From NCBI GenBank assembly GCA_037013685.1, contig CM072919.1, forward strand, positions 49,682,616 through 49,746,615: a stretch of 64,000 bases of DNA, in the 5' to 3' direction. The position numbers and the translations under genes are program-made. The notes beneath the pieces are model-generated. The model saw nothing but the letters and a program-made list of their open reading frames with translations. It was not told where the DNA came from and ran no database searches. Numbering within the stretch: the first letter of the stretch is position 1; each line of letters opens with the position of its first letter. Below, piece by piece: positions 37,205-49,830 of the stretch. This DNA comes from Acridotheres tristis (Eukaryota; Chordata; Aves; Passeriformes; Sturnidae).

Positions 37205-38760
37205 TGTTCATAGAATCAAAGAATCATAGAATGGGTTGAGTTGGAAAGGACCTAAATAATCATCTAGTTCCACCACTCCTGCCACAAGCAGGTAAACCTT
37301 TTATTAGACCACAGCCTCATTGAACTTGGCCTTGAACACCTCCAGAAACTGAGTCCACAATTTGTCTGGGAAATCTGCTCCAATGCCTCCCCACGCTCAC
37401 AGTAAAGAATGTCTTCTTAACATTTAATCTAAAATTACTCTCTTTCAGTTTAAAACCAATTCTCCTTCTCCTGTCATCACATGTCCTTGTAAAATTTATC
37501 TCCATCTTTCTTGTAGGCTCACTCCAAATACCAGAAGGCATAATTATGTCACCCTGAAGCCTTCTCTTTTGCAGGCTGAACAATCTCTTAGCCTTTCTTT
37601 CTATGAGAGGAGCTCCATACATCTAATCATATTTGGTGGCCCTCCTCTGGACTCTCTCCAGCAGGTCCATGTCCTTCCTGTGCTGGGAGCCCAGAGCTGG
37701 ATGCAGCCCTGGAGGTGGGGTCTCAGCAGAGCAGAGCAGAGGGGCAGAATCCCTTCCCTCCCCTCTGCCCACACTGCTCTGGATGCAGCCCAGGACACGT
37801 TTGGCTTTCTGGGCTGTGAGTGCCCATGGCTGGGTCATGTCCAGCTTCTCTTCCACTGGCACCCTCATGACGTTCTCATCAGTGCTATTCTCAATCTGTT
37901 AATCTCCCAGTCTTTTTTAAAATCATGGGTTGCCTCAACCCAGGTGCACTTTGTAAATCTGCTGAGATTCTCATGGTCCAACTTCTAAAGTTTTTCGGGT
38001 CCCTTTGAATGGCATCCCATCTTCAGATGTGTCAACTCAGCTTGGTGTCATCTGCAAATATGTTGAGGGTGCACTTAAACCCATTGACTGTGTCATTAAA
38101 AAATATGTAGAAAAGGATTCCTCTCAATGCAGATAACTGTGGGAAATCACCTGTTACTGATATCCATTTAGTGAGTGAGCTGTTGACCACTACCCTCTGG
38201 ATGCAACTTTCCAAACAATTTCTCATCCACCCATCAAATGCGTATCTCTTCAATTGAAGAGAGAAATATATTACAGGGGACCATTTCAAAGGCTTTACAG
38301 AAGTTCAAATAAATGACATCCATAGTTCTCAAATCACCTCCTTGTTCTCCAGTGTGCCTTAGCATACCTTCTAGGAATATCTGTTCCATAATCTTCCCAG
38401 GCACAGAGTGCAGGGTCGCAGGTCAGTAGTTGCCAGGGTTCTCCCTTCTACATTCTGGGTGAATAATTTCTTTTTTTCCAATCACCTGGGTTTTCACCAG
38501 ACTGCCATGACTTTTCCACTATCATGGAGAGTGGCTTGGCAAATACATCAGCCAGTTCTCTCATGATTCTGGGATGAATCTCATTGGGTCTCACAGACTT
38601 ACGTACATTCAAATTCTCCAGGTGGTCAAGAACCTGACTTATCCCCAGTGGAAAAAACGTTGGTCCTGCAGTCCCCATTCTGCTGTTCGTGTGCTTGGTA
38701 AGAGTGGAAGGAGAGGTTATCTTCTCTATACTTTCACATTCAATACCTGAAAATAGCAAT
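37205..38760 (-). mobile_element. CR1 LINE, reverse-transcriptase part to 3' end
   Basis: The left end shows the 3' tail in antisense (TCATAGAATCAAAGAATC). The minus strand then carries 3' untranslated region and part of the reverse transcriptase. A frame at 38289-38032 contains Phe-Ala-Asp-Asp at about 38046-38057, the catalytic box of non-LTR retrotransposon reverse transcriptases. A second frame at 38759-38448 holds the N-terminal palm region with the Asn-Glu-Ile-His-Pro and Trp-Gln-Ser-Gly motifs. Frameshifts and stops separate them, and ORF1 and the endonuclease are missing, so the copy is dead. Confidence 0.9.
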
Positions 38761-39144
38761 GCTTCCTCTCACCCTTCCTTTTCCTAAAGGCTGAACACAT
38801 CCAGACTGCATCCTTGCAGTCCTCTCCTTGAATATCCAGTGTTCCAGTCCTGATTGCATCAGTGGCCTCTGAGGGACACACAGCATTATGTCAATGTGAG
38901 AGATTGGCTGGAGAGATCCAGCCAGAGCAAGATCCCTTCCCAGGCCTGCTGACCCCATCTCTGCTTGTGCAGCCCCAGACAGAAGGCTACATTCCTGCGT
39001 GGGAACACTGCCAACCTGCTGTCCTCAGAGCTAGTGCTGCAGAACTGCTCCCACCCAGTCAGCCGCAGTCTGTTCTGATGCAGGGCTTTCTCTGTCCCAG
39101 GGGCTGGGCTTTGTTTGCTTTTGCTTTAGGTGATTTTCATGCAG
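38761..39144. other. GC-richer stretch between CR1 pieces, origin unclear
   Basis: It may be a diverged part of the flanking CR1 copies. A 137-codon plus-strand frame spanning 38862-39275 is antisense to CR1-like DNA and is not considered a gene. Confidence 0.3.
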
Positions 39145-39480
39145 TTCCTTCTGCTTGCTTCTCCAGCTTGTCTGTGCCCCTCTGCACAGACTCTGTCCTC
39201 CAGTGTATTGGCTGCTTTTCCAGACTAAGTGTCATCCACAGATTTGCTGGGGTTGCAATTTATCTAACCATCTAGGTTGCAATTAGGACAACAAAACAAA
39301 TAATTAAATAGTAGTGAAACAATACTGATCCCAGATTGTAATTGGCTTCCAGCTGGACTGTGCCACTGTTCACAGACCTTTGGTCCTCATAGTCTTGCCA
39401 ATTCTCAATTCACATTACACTCTATCTAACCTAATGATACCTCAGCACTTTACTTAAAAGTTACTACATTTTGATACTAC
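39145..39480 (-). mobile_element. Second CR1 LINE fragment
   Basis: The plus strand repeats, in diverged form, a CR1 segment already present in the previous copy (AAGTGTCATCCACAGATTTG versus the equivalent at about 38041). This must therefore be a separate minus-strand CR1. Confidence 0.65.
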
Positions 39481-42000
39481 ATTGAATGTATTAAAAACTG
39501 TAGGATGCTACATTTGTTGAACCCCTCATTTTCTGAGACAAAAATAAGTTAATTATTTTTAAAAATGAATAATGACATTAGAATGGTCATGAAATATGTA
39601 CAGAAATATGAAATTCTAAGTATCTTTATAAGGAGTGTCATGAAGGATGTTTAATAGCAATGGCATAGCAATTACAGACATTTATGGTTTGTTCTGTGGG
39701 GTTTTTTTAACTTTTGAGGTGATTTCTCATGCTTTATATACCAGAAGCTATTTCTATTTCCCCTGAATTCCTCATCGTTGTGCCTCATGGTTGACTTAGC
39801 TGTTCCAGAAAGATATTTTCTGAAAGATAGGAATCAAAAAGAGAACTTTGTATTGTCATGATAGCATGGCAATGCTGACAATGACCGTTTCCCTTTTTGA
39901 CCTTAATCTTCCATTTGCCTCAGTTTTCTGTCTATAAGGTTTAGGAAAAAAATTCCTTCATCACAAAGTAATTACAAAGTAGATGTAAATACTTACATAG
40001 AGAATATGTAGCTAATAATACAAAATCTAGTGATTTCAAAATTTCATTGGTAAAACAGTTTTCTCTTAGAAATTGTGATTAGCTTTATATTCTCCAGCAA
40101 AAATATTACTGCTCACAGATTGTATTCATCTATATCATAACTCTATACAAACTTTTGTGAAAGATGATATTCTGAAAATTATCTAAAAAAATTGGATTCA
40201 TTAAAACAGCTTTGTTTCAATGAGCAGCAACCAGATTTCCTGACCCTTGCAGTAATGCCCTCTTTGAAAATAACCTGTAAAGTATAGGGAGACATGAAGC
40301 AAGAAAACTTTATGGCAAATTTAACTGGAAAGTAATTGTTTTCTACATGGATAGAATTGTTCAATAATCTTTTATGAAATTTCAGAGTAAATCTAACATA
40401 TTCACTAAGCGAGTTCTGAATGACAGAACTAAAGTGCACTGCACACGTACTGAGCTATGGCAATCTAACACTAAACCAATATTCCTGGAAGATGTGAAAA
40501 TAATTACGTGTTCTGCCTGAGCTACTAAGTAGAGAAATATTCTGTCTCGGGCTTCTGTAAAGCATGTCAATTTTCAGTTTTCATATTTTCCATTTTCTGA
40601 GCACAAACTTGTTTGAAAATGCAGTGATTTGAAAACGTCTGCTAACAACAAGGCATCCTGAAAATTGAGCAGATTTCAAATTCTCCAGTGGAAAAGAATT
40701 ACTGGTGGAAAAAGACCATTCATTCCCTCTGAAGTTACAGCAAGGAACTGAAAAAGGAAACCTCTTAAAGAGTCTATACCTTGCTAATTGTATGTTTTAC
40801 ATAGGCATTGTACCATTTGCATAGACATTTGCTCTGAGGAAGAGAATGTTTTATGCTTAATATGATCCATGCACTTCTCCATTAGACCTCCATTTTTATG
40901 GAGAGTCCTTCATCTATTCTAAGCAGATCCATTTCCTTTATAAAGGAAATTATTTTAATACCTCAAAAAAAGGTATTGTATCTTATTTGTACAATAACCT
41001 GAAAGATACATTTAAGTTTAAGATACAGAGTGGTCAGTTGTTCTGGGGAAAGAGTTCTTAAAAATTTTTACCTATTTCAAATCAATATGGTCAGTTACCA
41101 AAGCACATCCTTCTTTCTGTTTTCAGTGAAGTCAAGCTTTGCGTATATGTCTAGCCAACAAGAACATACTGTGCTGCACAGGGCTGGGGCAAACACCTTT
41201 CAACTTTCAGTTTCAGCATTATTCAAATTTTTTATTGCACACTATTTGTCTCCTTTACTCCTAAAAACTATTTACTTTTCATTCTTTTCTCTTTCACTGG
41301 AGATAAAAATACATGGAAAATTAAAGGTATTAATTTTATACATACAGGGCTAGTCACTAATATCTAACTTCTCTCATTGATTTTTCACTGGAGATTGTCA
41401 CAGTTATAATATGAATATATACACAAAAGGGATGAGAGTTATTACTGCATAGTCTGTGAATAAGACAACAGAAGCTGACTTTGCACTGTACAGAACAAAA
41501 TGCCCTGTCTGTCTTGATTCAGAGGAGGTCTCCGAAGAGACTTGGCAGTACTAGCTAGATGGCTAATGTTGGTCCTTGCTAGAATATCTGCATATCTTCA
41601 TTTTCCTTCTATTTTGAAATCTTATTAGAGTAAAAAAGTACAAGTAAACTTTTGATTTTTCAGTATGTTAAATGCTTCTATAATTAATGTTACTTCTGAG
41701 TAGTAATTAATCTGAGAAATAATCTAGCAGTACAGTTAGTTTATTGTGGTGTTTAAATATTATGAGAAGAAGAAAGGAAGAACCTGGATCAGACACTCCT
41801 CATCTGTTTCTTGAATGTGAGGAGCAACTATTTCATTCCATGGAATGTAAAATGAGACCAATCTAACCCCATCTCTGGTAAACAGGCAATAACTTGATCC
41901 AATAAGCAGTCTTCTGGCTCTTCATTGTTATTCAGTTCTGATACCTAAAGAGTAAAAATTCCATGGTTTATACTCTCTTCATACGTTTAACCTTATCTAC
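39481..42000. other. Single-copy AT-rich DNA
   Basis: No gene is visible. It contains the outside copy (41150-41266) of a 117-bp segment also found inside the LTR at 42001-42708. Confidence 0.5.
41150..41266 (+). repeat. 117-bp dispersed segment, copy A
   Basis: Starts TCTAGCCAACAAGAACAT and ends CTCCTAAAA. It is about 84% identical by eye to 42241-42357 and lies outside any recognised repeat. Confidence 0.85.
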
Positions 42001-42708
42001 ACTTACCATGGTTTAACCTTAGCCAGAAGCCAAGCCCCATGCAGCCTCTTTCTCACTCCTCCACCTGTGAGACAGAATCGGAAGGGTAAAAGGTAGAAAA
42101 TTAATGGGTTGAGATAAAGACAGATTAATAGGGAAAGCAAAAGCTGCAAACACAAGCCAGACAAAACAAGGAATTAATTCAGTGTTTCCCATGGGCAGGC
42201 AGGTGTTCAGCCATCTCTGGGAGAGCAGGACCCCATCATGTCTAGCCAACAAGAACATCTTATGTTGCAGAGGGCTGGGGCAAATAGCTTTCTACTTCCA
42301 TTTTTAGCATCATTCAATTTTTGTGTTACACACTATTGTCTCCTTTGCACCTAAAAGGACTTGGGAACTCAAATGTCATCACTCCAAATGCTGCTCCCCT
42401 TCTCCTTCTTCTCCCCACTTTATATACTAAGTATGATGTCATATAGTCTGGAAGAACTCTTTGGTTGGTTGTGGTCACCTGTCCAGACTGTGTCTCCTTC
42501 CAATTTCTCATGCCTTCTCAGTTTTCTAATCAGTGTGGCAGCAGGGTAAACAGAAAAGGCCTTGGCTCTGTCCAAAGGGTCTGCTCTGCTCAGAGAAAAT
42601 AAAAATACCTCTTTTATCATTACTGTCTTCAGCACAAACACAAAACATACACCCATACTGGCCAGTGTGAGTAAAATTAACTCTATTGCAGCCAAAATCA
42701 GCACAACA
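42001..42708 (-). mobile_element. LTR, avian ERVL-type, with an internal insertion
   Basis: The plus strand is the antisense of the family seen at 19202-19772: GGTTTAACC at the left end, GGGTTGAGATAAAGACAG, CCCATGGGCAGGCAGGTG, a TATA-like box in antisense near 42419-42430, and CAGCACAACA at the right end. A 117-bp segment at 42241-42357 interrupts the usual sequence. No target duplication was found. Confidence 0.85.
42241..42357 (+). repeat. 117-bp dispersed segment, copy B (inside the LTR)
   Basis: It follows CCCCATCATG and is followed by GGACTTGGGAACTC, where the family normally has only about 10 bases. It matches 41150-41266. Confidence 0.85.
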
Positions 42709-44654
42709 TGAGAGCACAAAATGAGATAATTGTGACTGTAAAGTCACAACTGTATTGTCTGGGTGAACCGTTTGTTTATTTCTCTCAGTGATATTTGCAA
42801 AGTTTGAAACATGACTTTTAAAGCTCTGCAATTTCTTGTAAAAGTCTGTATCAGTTTCCCCTCACCTTTATTGTCATTATCCCTCATTATTTGCCTTTAA
42901 TTAATACTGGTGTCAAATCCCACAATGCTCCTGGCAACATTCTGTACAGACGAGAAAGGAAAAGAGCCACAGAGATCTCTGAATTAGGAAAACTTACTTG
43001 TCTAACAGTATAGCATTATAACAACCCACATAATCCGTGGTGGCTTAAAGATAATGGATTTAGACCTTTGGACGACATGGAGAAATTGAACAGAATAGCT
43101 ATTGTAGAATATATTGGCTTTTAATTGCTATGCCAATCAATATAAACATTTTAACTTCTTGTTCAGGTGGGTTTAAAGTTGTCTTTTAATATCTTATATT
43201 GCAAGGCTACTTCTGAAAATTGATTAAAAGTATTAAAGGCTTTCATGACTAAGCAATATTTCTTTTTCTTTTTTTGGTCTCCCAATACAGCAGTAATTTT
43301 CTGCATGGAACAGTAACAGCTGAAAAATATAGAAATGCAGACTGTTACAGCATGATATGAGTTTATGAAGATCCTTCATTTCTAGATATTTTTATTTGTC
43401 TTATGCTGATTCTCAGTTTGAGAATGGTAGTGTTCATTCACTGGTTTTAGCCATTTTGCACTTGCTGTCTTGTTCTGAACTTAGGAATTCTCTTCCTATG
43501 CAGCAGGGCCCTAGGCCAAATGACATTTTTGGCTTTGATGAGTATTTTCTTTAATTTGGTCAACCAGTATGAATTCTTGTTGGTCCCATGGCACCTTTCT
43601 CTGCATTTCCACTTGGCCTGGGATTTGCCTTCTGAGCTGCAACAGGGGAATAGCCTGCCCTCCCCCTGCCTGGAAGTGCTCTTTTCTCAGTCTGGCAAAA
43701 TGCTCATCACCCTTTAGCCTCATGGAAAGTAACAATGCTTTTAGAGTAAGCTCCATAGTATAATGTCTTTATTCAATAAAAAATATTGTAGCGAGAGAAA
43801 CAATAAAATACACACATGTCACTCTCTCCTACTTGCTGGGTACATCATAGGGTTTGTATACAGCGCTCATAATGAAAGCTTCCCTTCAATCCTTGTGTGT
43901 GCATTACTCTAGAATCCCATTAATCCCATTAATTATGGCATTAATTTAGAATGCCATATATTTTTTTATGAGGTTTGGCATGCCATAGAATGCACTCATG
44001 CACTCCTTTGCAATTCCCAATTAGTTGTACTTTTTCCCAGAGATTGGGAACTACTGTGCTTATTGCTCATCAACAGTAATAATGTACATGCACTATACTA
44101 AAAAATAGTTTCTTAAATTTATAACTGTGTAGTATGACATATTTACTTCATAGGAAGGCTTGTTTTTGTCTGACAGCTAGTGCAGTAATTAAATCCATTT
44201 GACATGAGTAAGCAGTTTATATTCATGTTTCACTAAACAAGTTTAATAATAATTGCATGTACTGTGCAATTTAGGAAGACTCTTTATTTCCCTTGTGTAT
44301 CTTTGCAACATGATATTTGTTTGAAATAGTTTACTATGCATTATTTAAGGACCCGTAAGCACTAAAAATTCTTGAGTTATGTAAAAGAAAAAAGGTAATT
44401 CCTCTGTCAGCAATAAATTTATTTGAGGGCTTTCACAGTACAAAATTTTATGAACTGACATATAGGAAACAGAGTTTGACAATTACTCACGTACTGGTAC
44501 ACAATAATTTGTTTCACCTTTTACTTCTATGTGATTGTGGAAACAATCAATAACAGCCAGTCTTCTTCCCAATGTTTTAATCAGAATTAAAATGTATTTT
44601 AATAACAAAACACACAAAACTCCTGTATGTCTATGTTATTAATAGGATGCATAG
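42709..44654. other. Single-copy DNA
   Basis: No gene is visible. A GC-richer patch at 43500-43760 carries an 81-codon minus-strand frame without recognisable family. Confidence 0.45.
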
Positions 44655-44925
44655 GGAAACAAACAAACCAACCAAAAAAACCCCAACAACAATGAAAAAA
44701 CAAAAATAAAGAAAACAAAATAAAAAAACCAAAACCCAAATAAAATTAAAAACAACAACAAATAAACCCACAACCGCCCCCCAAAAAAACCTAACAAAAA
44801 AATCCACCCAAAAACCTCCCAAGAAACCAAACTGACAAAAGAAACAAACAAACAAGCAAAAAACCAAACACCAACCCCGCCCCCCACCCTCCACCCCCCC
44901 ACCCCCTCCCCAAATCCCTGCAATC
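44655..44925. repeat. Long A/C-only tract grading from A-rich to C-rich
   Basis: About 270 bp of the plus strand are almost entirely A and C, A-rich on the left and C-rich on the right (runs of CCCC near 44875-44910). Few G or T occur. The 87- and 94-codon frames on the other strand are by-products. Confidence 0.9.
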
Positions 44926-47001
44926 TTCCTTTTGGTTAGGGATTTTGTAAGTAAAAGACATGGATCTTTACGAGACTGTGTAATATTAAATTCAAAAGAC
45001 TAACAGGACAATGCTTCTGAATAGTCTTGAAATATTACTGTCTACAAATTCAATAGAGTACTGGAACCTGTTATACAAAAATTCTTAAAATATCTGATCT
45101 GCATTACAAAGAAAATTCAAGATAACATGCATAGCATGTATATGAGACCTAAAACGATGGCCATACTGAATATTTGGGTCCTAATAGTAGTCTATTAAAA
45201 TTAACATTCATGTTCATGATCACTTGATCATGCGGAAAAGACAGCACTGTCAACTAAGTAACAAATAGACAGGTCCAAGTAGTGGCATAAAATTGGTTAA
45301 AAATATATAAATCTGTATGTTTGATGACACCTGAACAGGATATTCTAACAACAGCAGCTGTTTCAACATTCTGAAAATGATTAAGCCTTCTCAAATGTTT
45401 TTTTCCTGGGAGAGTGCTCTGGTCTCAATCAAGACATCTGTCAGTCCTTTCTGCTTAAATGTAAAATCTCATTTCACATGTGAGTTTAACATTGTTACTG
45501 TGCACTTGAGGGCCATGACACTTTTTTTATTCTGCTGTTCAATGTCTGATTTTTCCCTGAATGTGGCTGGGTTTCACCTTTTGCTAGTAATAGCATACAG
45601 TGCAACTGATTACTGACAAAGCTAATAAATTAAAAAGAAACTTATACCTGTGGGTAATTAAATCAGACTTGATGAAAGTTTTAGAGATTAATGCATGCAA
45701 TCAAACTATGTGCCTTAATCACTTGCACTGTCAGCTATAATTTATGGCAGAGCATCTTTAAACAATTCACTTTATCTAAACTTTAAAGGCATGTATATGC
45801 AGTAAGAAATGCTACTGCAATTTGGGTTGGTAGCTAGTGCCTTTTGATAGATTCAACAACAACAGCAAAACTTAGCCATTTTTACAACTACCAAGCAATA
45901 CTGAAATTGTCTATTTAAACATTCATCACCTAAATGTACACAAACAAACTTGACAAGGGTCCTGATCTAGTAGGACATCTAGAGAGATTGAACCACAGCT
46001 GTCTGGCATGAAACCTTTTAGAAGTCAGACATTCACTTCACCACACTTCCAATGCAGTGCTATTTACTTAGTGACTTTTCTTTCTGCAACTTTGTTCGAC
46101 CTAACTTTAAAATTAACATTCATGATTGCTGTATATGTAATTCTGCCAAAAAAATAAAAAGGGAAGCTGTTGCGTGACAAAAGATGACAGAAAAGGAAAT
46201 TTCAGCCTGCTACAGTTACAATACCTTAATTTCAAAAAATGTTTTCATTGAGAGGGAGTTTTAGACACTAATAAAGAAAGTTAATTTGTTGAAATATGCA
46301 AGTAGGGTTCCATCATTTTAGCAAATGGATTTATGCATAATCACTTCTTTGCTGCAACTCCTGTTGAAAAAGATCAAATAATTTATCACAATTTTTAATA
46401 TATAAATTTAGGAGAATGAGGTAAATAATCTGCAGCGTTTTTAAACTGAAAGACCAAAGAGAAAAATATGTATTTTCAGAATTCTGTGACAAAAATATAC
46501 ATCACTGCAAACAGACTGCTGCAGAAAAGAATTGGTATACTGATACATTTGAAAACTGAGACCCGACACACAAAAGTTTTGAGACAACTGATTCACACAG
46601 TGGCTGAAACATTTGTTTCACAAATTGTGACAAAGCCATGTAGCTTAAAAAAACAGATTTAAGCTGCAAATTCTGTTTACGTGCAGATGCTTACAGCAGG
46701 GGATGCTTAAATTCAGGATAGAAACAGGATTTTAAAAATATATTTTTCTTTCTGTGAAGTTATGTCCTTCACTGAATTGACTGGCTTTCTTGATGGGCAT
46801 GGCCTTCCTCCATTATCTATTAAGAAAACCTATAGACATCTCTGACTTCTGCTTCTTTGTCTTAGTATTTCAGATTTAAAGTTACTACATCTTTGCTGTA
46901 CCAAGAGATACAGCCACTTTCACTAAATCTGATACAACCACTTCACTAAACTTTAACTAAGAACTTAAAGTTTCCTATTTCAGATTTTTGCTTAAGACAT
47001 C
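44926..47001. other. Single-copy AT-rich DNA, no gene seen
   Basis: No gene or recognised repeat is visible. Confidence 0.5.
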
Positions 47002-47964
47002 ATGGTGGGCTGACCTTGACCAGAGGGCAAATGTACTTTAAACTGCTCTATCACTCCCCACCCTCAGCTGGACAGGGGAGAGAAAACAAAACAAAAATGT
47101 CACAATGACAGGGAAAGATCATTTGCTAGTTACTGTCACAAGCAAAACAGACTTGACTTGCAAAAATTAATTCAATTTATTGTCAGAGAATGGTAATTAG
47201 TAGTAAAACCAAATCTAGAAACATATTCCTCCCCTCCCTGTCCCTTCTGTCTCTTCTTCTCAAGTTCAACTTCACTCAATTTCACTTTCTTTTTCTACAG
47301 TGGCACAGGGAGATAGGCAATGGAGATTGCAGTCAGCTCATTGTCCCTGGTGCTTCTTCTTCCTCACATTCTCTCCCTTCTCCTGTGCAGATTTCACCTA
47401 TGGCAGGCAGTCTTCCAGGAATTTCTTTAGTGTGGGTCTCTTTCCACAGGATGCAGTCTTTCGGGAACAGACTGGTCCTGTGTGACCTCCCTGCAGAATC
47501 CCAAGTCCTGACAGCAAAACTTCCCCAGTGTGGTCTTTCCACAGGGTAACAGCCCATTCTGTTGCTCCAGCATGGGGCTCCTCCACTGGCTGTAGGTGGT
47601 GCCTGCTTCTGCATGGACCTCCATGGGTTGCATGGTCTTCAGCACTGGCTGCAATGCCTGGAGCACCTCTTCCCTCCTCCTTCTGCACTGCACTCACCTT
47701 GGTGTCTGCCGAGCTGTTTCTCTCACATATTCTCACACCTCATTTCCAGCTGCTGCTTCACTGCAGTTTTTTCCCCCTTCTTAAATCATATTATTGCAGT
47801 AGTGTTACCATCACCACTGATAGCTTATCCTTGGCCAGTTATTGGTCCCTCTTGGAGCCAGCAAGCATTGTCTGTGTCGGACAGTGTAAGCTTTTGGCAT
47901 CTTCTCACAAAAGCCACCTCTGCAGCCCCTTGCCAACAAAACCTTGCCAGGTAAACCCAATACA
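47002..47964 (-). mobile_element. Solo LTR, long avian ERV type (antisense)
   Basis: Recognisable blocks on the plus strand are CTCTATCACTCCCCACCCTC, the repeated CCACAGG...CTCC units, CTGCAATGCCTGGAGCACC, CACCTTGGTGTCTGC, and AAACCCAATACA at the right end. An antisense AATAAA lies near 47178. A tentative 6-bp target duplication, GACATC (46996-47001) against GTCATC (47965-47970), has one mismatch. The open frames here are LTR sequence. The same family lies in reverse at 53640-54677. Confidence 0.8.
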
Positions 47965-47970
47965 GTCATC

Positions 47971-49767
47971 AATGAAGTCTGAAAGCAGGGAGAGTTGATG
48001 TTGAGTAGAAGGCTAAATGTGTATTTCCTCCTTAATCTAAATATCAGTTCTAAGCCCAAATAATCACTTCCTGGAAAGACTTCAGTATAATTTCAGCTCA
48101 TTTGTAAATGGTATTAATCTACTGACACAAAGTACAGCATAATTTGACATTTAATGTTGCAAGGATGTGCTTTCCCAGAAACCTGGACAGGCCAACTTAG
48201 TTTCGATGGAACAGATTCAGTACTAGATTGAGTACTTTTAGTTGAGGGGATAGCAGATTTTTGGAGGTTCATTTGCTGAAGTAACATCAACTGTAAGGCA
48301 GTAAACCCTCCCTTACATCCGTTTCAACTCAGCCAAAAAAAATTCTGTAGTTAGGGAATTCAGACATACTGAAACTGGACCTCTCATATGTTTGTTATTT
48401 TTATTTTTTTCTTTTAATAATAGAACTCAGGAATTCTTATCATCATGCACCCTTTAAACATATGTTGCAGTTTTTTTATTTGATTAAGAACTTTGCAAAG
48501 GCTTTTTGATGCTATAAAGTTTATTTTAACATGGTCATGAGATATGAAATACACAAAAAAATAAGTGTGTAGTGTGAAATAACATATTCAAGCATTATGG
48601 ATTTCTGGGATCTCAGCCAATAATGCTTTATTTCACATTGTTGCTATTAAGATATATCTCAAGGCTGTAGAATAAAATGAGATCAGTTTTCCTAGAACAA
48701 ACCTCTGCATTTGAATAACAACGTGTTTAACCAAAAAAAAAAAAAAAAGGAAACTTCTGTCTTTTACTATATGTCTTAAAAAATTTATGCCCATTCATGA
48801 AATAACATTTATGTTATCCCGAAATATATTAAAGATTGCATTGTTCTCTTAATCAATTTTGTGTATGAAAAGAAATTGTTTGATTAATCACAGCATTGCA
48901 GATTTTATTTGGCAAACTCCACTCTGACATGAATATGCAGTTGTGCACTTTGTGCTGAGTGTGGCTGCTCTTATCACTGCTGGGACCATCTAGTATCTCA
49001 GAGCTGTCATAGCACAGAGGTTACTTGAGATAAATCACTTAACAGCAGCTGCAGGCCCTTCCAAAGTAACAGATTAGATACAGTACATGCAGGGTAATGC
49101 AGAGTGAAGCAGACTGACTGAATATTCTGGCATCTAAATCAGCAGCATCCTCCTCCCCAGTTAAGGCTCAGACCTGGCAAAGTGTCATAGAAGCTGGTGA
49201 AGATCATTCTTCAGTAAGGTCAATGTAGTCTGGAATAAGAATATATTGAGCCAGCATAGCAAATACAGTGGCATCGTGGACACTTTTTTGCTGCTGTTTT
49301 CCTTTTCTGACAGGTTAATTCTTTATCCTGCTTTCACTGTTACACCAAGATAGCTGAAGACCCTTTCCTGTGCACAGTATTGCTCTCTAGAAGGGAGTAA
49401 TTGCCACAGGAAAAAAACCAAACTGAATTGTGAATAAGCCTTTGATAGCTCAAGTTCAGAATAAAGTTAATTTTATGCAATTAATAATTATTTAATTGCT
49501 GGACTGAGATGAATGAAAGAAAGCTTTATTCAAATAAAATTTACAGATGCTGAAGTTAAATTTCAGCTAATTATTTACCAAGGAAGAGTAGATCATAATA
49601 CATAAGGATTTGTTTAGAAACAGATACCACTGCCTAACAACGGGGTACTGGCATTACTCTCTTCTTATAAACAAAATCAAGAGAATTTGTCAGTGCCTCC
49701 ACCTTGCAAGTTCTTTAATTCTTTTATGTTACAGGATGTGTTCTAATAAGAATGCAATGTATTTGTG
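47971..49767. other. Single-copy DNA with a possible conserved noncoding block
   Basis: A poly(A) run of about 16 lies at 48734. The block at about 48895-49290 is compositionally even and rich in E-box and GATA words. It could be conserved regulatory DNA, untested. Confidence 0.35.
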
Positions 49768-49830
49768 TGGAAGGGCAGTGAGAGAGTATCTGGGTGGTGC
49801 TTAGTTGCAGGCTGGGGTTAGACCACAACA
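49768..49830 (+). mobile_element. 3' scrap of an ERVL-type LTR
   Basis: The final 60 or so bases of the LTR family are present in sense, including GGTGGTGCTTAGTTGCAGGC and ending CCACAACA. The rest of the LTR is missing. Confidence 0.7.

Noticed and set aside
44631..44923. Hydrophobic 87- and 94-codon frames on the minus strand
   Set aside because: They come from the A/C tract read in reverse, not from a membrane protein gene.
47190..48059. Overlapping frames of 60-156 codons on both strands
   Set aside because: They fall in an antisense LTR. No coherent protein family is visible.
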